The translations under genes and the position numbers were made by a program. Source: Candidatus Zixiibacteriota bacterium (GTDB taxonomy: Bacteria; Zixibacteria; MSB-5A5; GN15; FEB-12). From it: 36,341 nucleotides of DNA. The notes beneath the pieces are model-generated. The model was not told the DNA's origin. It did not search any database and worked only from the letters and a program-made list of their open reading frames with translations. The stretch is taken from contig JAJRSF010000012.1 in assembly GCA_024278935.1 (NCBI GenBank), forward strand, positions 1 through 36,341. The letters are read 5' to 3'. Positions 33,722 to 36,341 of this stretch are shown here, one piece after another; the first letter of the stretch is position 1, and the number at the start of each line of letters is the position of its first letter.

Positions 33722-33920
33722 AGGAGATTGTCGAAACCGCAGGGCTTACAGCCCGCATTGCGGGGTTCCGCACTACGAGAGCTTGGAATCGGAACACCGC
33801 CCTACATTTCCGACCATCTAATGCTTGCACTGACAGGGGCTGTCAGTATTTCTTTTGTGATGGTCGCATCCTGCTTGCATCGAGAAAAAAATCGACGTAT
33901 ATTGGCAAATGAAAATAGAA

Positions 33921-33953
33921 GTCCTCTTTAGATAAAACAGATAAGTAGAGGAC
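33921..33953. promoter_or_regulatory. Inverted repeat upstream of ssb
   Basis: GTCCTCT (33921-33927) is perfectly inverted as AGAGGAC (33947-33953) with a 19-base AT-rich spacer, 23 bases before the ssb start. It could be an operator or a 5'-UTR hairpin. Confidence 0.35.
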
Positions 33954-33976
33954 ATAAGTAAAACGAAAGGGAATTT

Positions 33977-34414
33977 ATGGCAGTCAATAAAGCAATTTTA
34001 CTTGGGAATCTTGGAAAAGATCCAGAGCTAAGATATACATCAGGAGGCAAAGCGGTCGCATCGTTTTCACTCGCAACATCCGAACGCTGGTCTGGTGCTG
34101 ATGGGCAAAAACAGGAATCTACCACATGGCACAATATTGTTGTCTGGGGCAAACAAGCTGAAGTAATGAAAGAATATCTTTCAAAAGGTCAGCAAGTATA
34201 TATTGAAGGACGTATCGCAAATAGAAGTTATGATGACAAAGATGGCGTCAAAAAATATATCTCCGAAGTAGTCGTAACAAATTTTTCATTCGTTGGCAAC
34301 AAAGGTGACAACAGAGGCAGTTCTGGTTCATCAAGCCAAGCTCCTCCTGCCGATATGCCTTCCGGTCCTCCATCAGGTGGTGGCGGCGGAAGCGACGACG
34401 ATCTGCCGTTCTGA
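33977..34414 (+). CDS. ssb: Single-stranded DNA-binding protein
   Basis: A 145-residue SSB: an OB-fold in residues 1-105 (MAVNKAILLGNLGKDPELRY, then WHNIVVWGKQAE and GRIANRSYDD), a Gly/Ser/Pro-rich linker, and the acidic tail DDDLPF that recruits repair and replication proteins. The tail must be the exact C-terminus, and it is followed immediately by TGA. This is the best proof in the window that TGA is a normal stop. GAAAGGG precedes ATG 33977. Confidence 0.97.
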   Translation: MAVNKAILLGNLGKDPELRYTSGGKAVASFSLATSERWSGADGQKQESTTWHNIVVWGKQAEVMKEYLSKGQQVYIEGRIANRSYDDKDGVKKYISEVVVTNFSFVGNKGDNRGSSGSSSQAPPADMPSGPPSGGGGGSDDDLPF

Positions 34415-34438
34415 TCTAATATTATACAAGACTTTAAG

Positions 34439-34470
34439 AAAGCCCTGTAAGCTATTGCTGACAGGGCTTT
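34439..34470 (+). terminator. Rho-independent terminator after ssb
   Basis: AAAGCCCTGT (34439-34448) pairs perfectly with ACAGGGCTTT (34461-34470), with a 12-base loop and a T-rich end. Confidence 0.8.
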
Positions 34471-34596
34471 TATCATGTGCAAAAAAAAGCTTCCTAATGT
34501 CGAATACTATACTAATAAATACGTGTGTATGTTCCGATTTGAAACAATAGGTATGAAAATTTATTGTAATTTAGTAAGATGAAGGAGTTTAAAAGT

Positions 34597-35178
34597 ATGG
34601 CAAAATCAATTTCTATAAATGAAACGGAGATTAGCTTTTTTAAGAATTCGCAGGTTTTAAGAGAAGTCGGATTTCTGTCTTTAGCAGCAGTACTTTTGTC
34701 GGTTGGCATTATTTGGTTTCATAATCGGGTTCTGTTTAATGACCAGATATATGTGCTTTATTCTCAAGTTGAACTTGCCGGTATAACATTTATGCCGTAT
34801 TTGATTTCGGGAGCAATTGCTGGGCTTACGGCTTTATATCTATTGCATTACATCCCAGCGGAAAAGAGTAAATTGCCGTCGCACCAGATTGCTGCGAGAA
34901 TCCGTAAATTAGGTGAGGGAGATTTAGTGACCTTTACCCGTATTTATTCTGAAAATCAAGAAGTAAATGATATTGCTCGTGAGTTGAGTTTTGCGGTTGC
35001 CCAACTGAATTCGCAGATGGCACAGATGAAAATTATCAACAGACAGCAATGGGGATTAGTGCAGGAGATAAAAGTATCAGCATCAAAATCTGATTCCGAA
35101 GCGACATTGTTGCATATAGAAAAGATTGAAGAGAATTGGATTAAAACAGCAGAAATTGAAGAACTTATAAAAACCTGA
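34597..35178 (+). CDS. Small two-TM membrane protein with HAMP-like cytoplasmic domain
   Basis: 193 residues from ATG 34597, chosen because AAGGAG (34582-34587) sits 9 bases before it; the ATG at 34579 overlaps this site. Two TM segments lie at about residues 26-42 and 63-83, separated by a short periplasmic loop (LFNDQIYVLYSQVEL). The stretch after the second TM (IAARIRKLGEGDLVTFTRI, then NDIARELSFAVAQLNSQM) has the form of a HAMP linker followed by a coiled coil. No kinase or methyl-accepting domain follows, so it is a HAMP-only membrane protein. Function unknown. It converges on lpxD and stops at TGA, with 2 bases between the genes. Confidence 0.72.
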   Translation: MAKSISINETEISFFKNSQVLREVGFLSLAAVLLSVGIIWFHNRVLFNDQIYVLYSQVELAGITFMPYLISGAIAGLTALYLLHYIPAEKSKLPSHQIAARIRKLGEGDLVTFTRIYSENQEVNDIARELSFAVAQLNSQMAQMKIINRQQWGLVQEIKVSASKSDSEATLLHIEKIEENWIKTAEIEELIKT

Positions 35179-35180
35179 TA

Positions 35181-36218
35181 CTATTTTTCTTCTTCAAGTT
35201 TTTTTAGACGTTTATACATATCAGGCAGACGACTGAGGATAGCTTCGATTCGTTTAGATTTCATCAGTTCTCTTGCCGGGGTTCCGAAAACTTTTGTTCC
35301 GGCTTTGACAGATTTAGTAACTCCTGCCTGTCCACCGGCCATGACGCCATCGCCGATTTCAATATGTCCAGCAACACCAACTTGACCTGCTAAGATAACA
35401 CCATTGCCGATTTTAGTTGAGCCGGAGATTCCGACTTGTGCGACTATTATTGAGTGGCGTCCGATTTGGACGTTGTGAGCGATCTGCACCAAGTTGTCAA
35501 TCTTTGTGCCTATGCCGATTTGAGTTGGTCCTAAAGCTCCACGGTCGATAGTACAGTTGGCACCGATTTCAACATGATCTTCAATAATGACATTGCCGAT
35601 CTGTTTGATTTTTTTGAGTCCTGTGTCTGACTCGGCGTAGCCGAAACCATCGGAGCCGATCACAGTTGAGGAATGGATAGAAACGTTGTTACCGAGCGTG
35701 CAACCGTCCATAATTCGTACACCGGGGTAGAGGATACAGTTGTCGCCGATTTCAACATTTTTCCCAATGAAAACAGAGGAAACCAAGCGAGTTTCTTTGC
35801 CGATTTTCGCCCCTGAACGGATATGACATAAAGCACCAACGCGAGCTGAACTGTCGATAGCTGTAGCATCTTCAAGTATTGCTGATGGAGCGATTCCAGT
35901 GGCAACATCGGGAAGTTCGGGGTAGAGAATATCCAAGACCAACGCAAAAGCGAGGTATGGGTTTTTATGTCTGATAATTGAAAGGTTGGATGCTTCTATT
36001 TTATCGTCTAGAATGACAGCCGATGCGTTCGTTGATGCGAGATGTTTGAGGTATTTTTCATTGGCGATAAAAGTTATATCACCACTTGAAGCAATATCGA
36101 TAGGGGCAGCCGAGTTAATAACCAGGCTGCCGTCTCCATCAACTGTTCCGCCGATTTTATCGGCTAAATCTTTGAGAGAAAATGAATTTTTATTGTTCTT
36201 CGTTGGCAAGATAATCAA
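35181..36218 (-). CDS. lpxD: UDP-3-O-acylglucosamine N-acyltransferase
   Basis: Adds the N-linked acyl chain in lipid A synthesis, so this cell makes an outer membrane with LPS or a related lipid. The protein has an N-terminal uridine-binding domain ([18 protein letters not shown]) and then a long left-handed beta-helix of hexapeptide repeats from about residue 100. The catalytic His is in [12 protein letters not shown], and the C-terminal helix ends [10 protein letters not shown]. At 345 residues it is normal. The start is unclear: TTG 36218 lies inside the upstream skp frame, and the TTG three codons later is also possible; neither has a good Shine-Dalgarno. The skp-lpxD order is a common envelope operon. 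Confidence 0.93.
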   Translation of the reverse strand: MIILPTKNNKNSFSLKDLADKIGGTVDGDGSLVINSAAPIDIASSGDITFIANEKYLKHLASTNASAVILDDKIEASNLSIIRHKNPYLAFALVLDILYPELPDVATGIAPSAILEDATAIDSSARVGALCHIRSGAKIGKETRLVSSVFIGKNVEIGDNCILYPGVRIMDGCTLGNNVSIHSSTVIGSDGFGYAESDTGLKKIKQIGNVIIEDHVEIGANCTIDRGALGPTQIGIGTKIDNLVQIAHNVQIGRHSIIVAQVGISGSTKIGNGVILAGQVGVAGHIEIGDGVMAGGQAGVTKSVKAGTKVFGTPARELMKSKRIEAILSRLPDMYKRLKKLEEEK

Positions 36219-36341
36219 CTACCTGTTGAGTTATGTCATACGATTCTTTAATGTAACCTAAACCAGAACCAGCAACTGTAAAGATAACATCATAGTTGCC
36301 TTCGATTGCTACAACTTCGATTGCTTTTGTGACCGCTTCAA
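36190..36341 (-). CDS. skp: Skp/OmpH periplasmic chaperone, C-terminal end only
   Basis: A minus-strand frame enters at the window edge and ends with TAA at 36190-36192, giving 49 residues: [17 protein letters not shown], then [18 protein letters not shown] and [14 protein letters not shown]. The pattern (I..VA...GYD.VF......Y....D.T..V...L) is that of the C-terminal part of Skp/OmpH chaperones, which escort outer-membrane proteins through the periplasm. It overlaps the proposed lpxD start by 29 bases. The skp-lpxD gene order supports the call. The rest lies outside the window. Confidence 0.8.
   Translation of the reverse strand, partial: EAVTKAIEVVAIEGNYDVIFTVAGSGLGYIKESYDITQQVVDYLANEEQ

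Larger units (their letters stand above)
33171..33976. repeat. Gene-free repeat-rich gap before ssb
   Basis: About 800 bases with no convincing gene. It contains a GCAGACG/CGTCTGC hairpin (33245-33262), an AT-rich stretch to about 33500, the hairpin 33548-33608, direct repeat R2 and an inverted repeat at 33921-33953. The short frame at 33728-33931 is built from repeat sequence. Confidence 0.65.

Noticed and set aside
33627-33931. Two short frames (33627-33830 minus, 33728-33931 plus)
   Set aside because: Both are made of R2 and adjacent repeat sequence, overlap each other, and have no Shine-Dalgarno or family-like pattern.

Overview
The window comes from a moderately AT-rich Gram-negative bacterium. 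Evidence for an outer membrane is lpxD, the 3' end of an skp/ompH gene, lgt, two lipoproteins and an outer-membrane porin flanked by multiheme cytochromes. It uses the standard bacterial code: ssb stops at TGA right after its obligatory acidic DDDLPF tail, and sufS, nadA, rrf2 and a Rieske gene also stop at TGA. Two genes nevertheless carry an in-frame TGA inside conserved sequence: a Bcp/PrxQ peroxiredoxin (TGA exactly at the peroxidatic Cys, so a likely selenoprotein) and a 2-oxoacid dehydrogenase E2. Candidate lineages are anaerobic or facultative FCB-type phyla such as Zixibacteria or Marinimicrobia. That is inference from gene content; the window has no rRNA and I found no tRNA.

Layout. 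1-9002 (+): gltX, a ferritin-like protein, two peroxiredoxins (one Cys, one Sec), glnS, nadA, then a probable new transcription unit of E2, lipB and fabL. 9003-9607 is a gene-free island of hairpin repeats between converging units, with a terminator for each side. 9608-16080 (-): a complete SUF iron-sulfur operon, transcribed rrf2-sufC-sufB-sufD-Rieske-sufS-sufU-sufT. It is divergent from mntP, with a 7-1-7 inverted repeat between them. 16828-17201 is a leader region (promoter, 30-codon ORF, antiterminator/terminator) in front of a heterodimeric ABC exporter (17202-20784). 20946-22574 is a lipoprotein with a seven-bladed Ycf48-like propeller. 22652-27327 (-) encodes a putative porin-cytochrome conduit for electron transfer across the outer membrane: periplasmic decaheme-class cytochrome, beta-barrel, 14-motif lipoprotein cytochrome. 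27615-30832 (-): lgt, PAP2 phosphatase, rsmI, nadE. 31086-33170 (-) is a membrane-TPR protein between two direct copies of a ~95 bp repeat. 33171-33976 is a repeat-rich gap, then ssb, a small HAMP-like membrane protein, and converging lpxD and skp.

The genes suggest a cell that builds many metal cofactors (SUF Fe-S, the NadA cluster, about 25 hemes, lipoyl groups), defends them with ferritin-like and peroxiredoxin enzymes, controls Mn through MntP and may respire extracellular acceptors. The strongest points for follow-up are the Sec-peroxiredoxin, the E2 with an in-frame TGA, and the attenuator-like leader of the ABC exporter.
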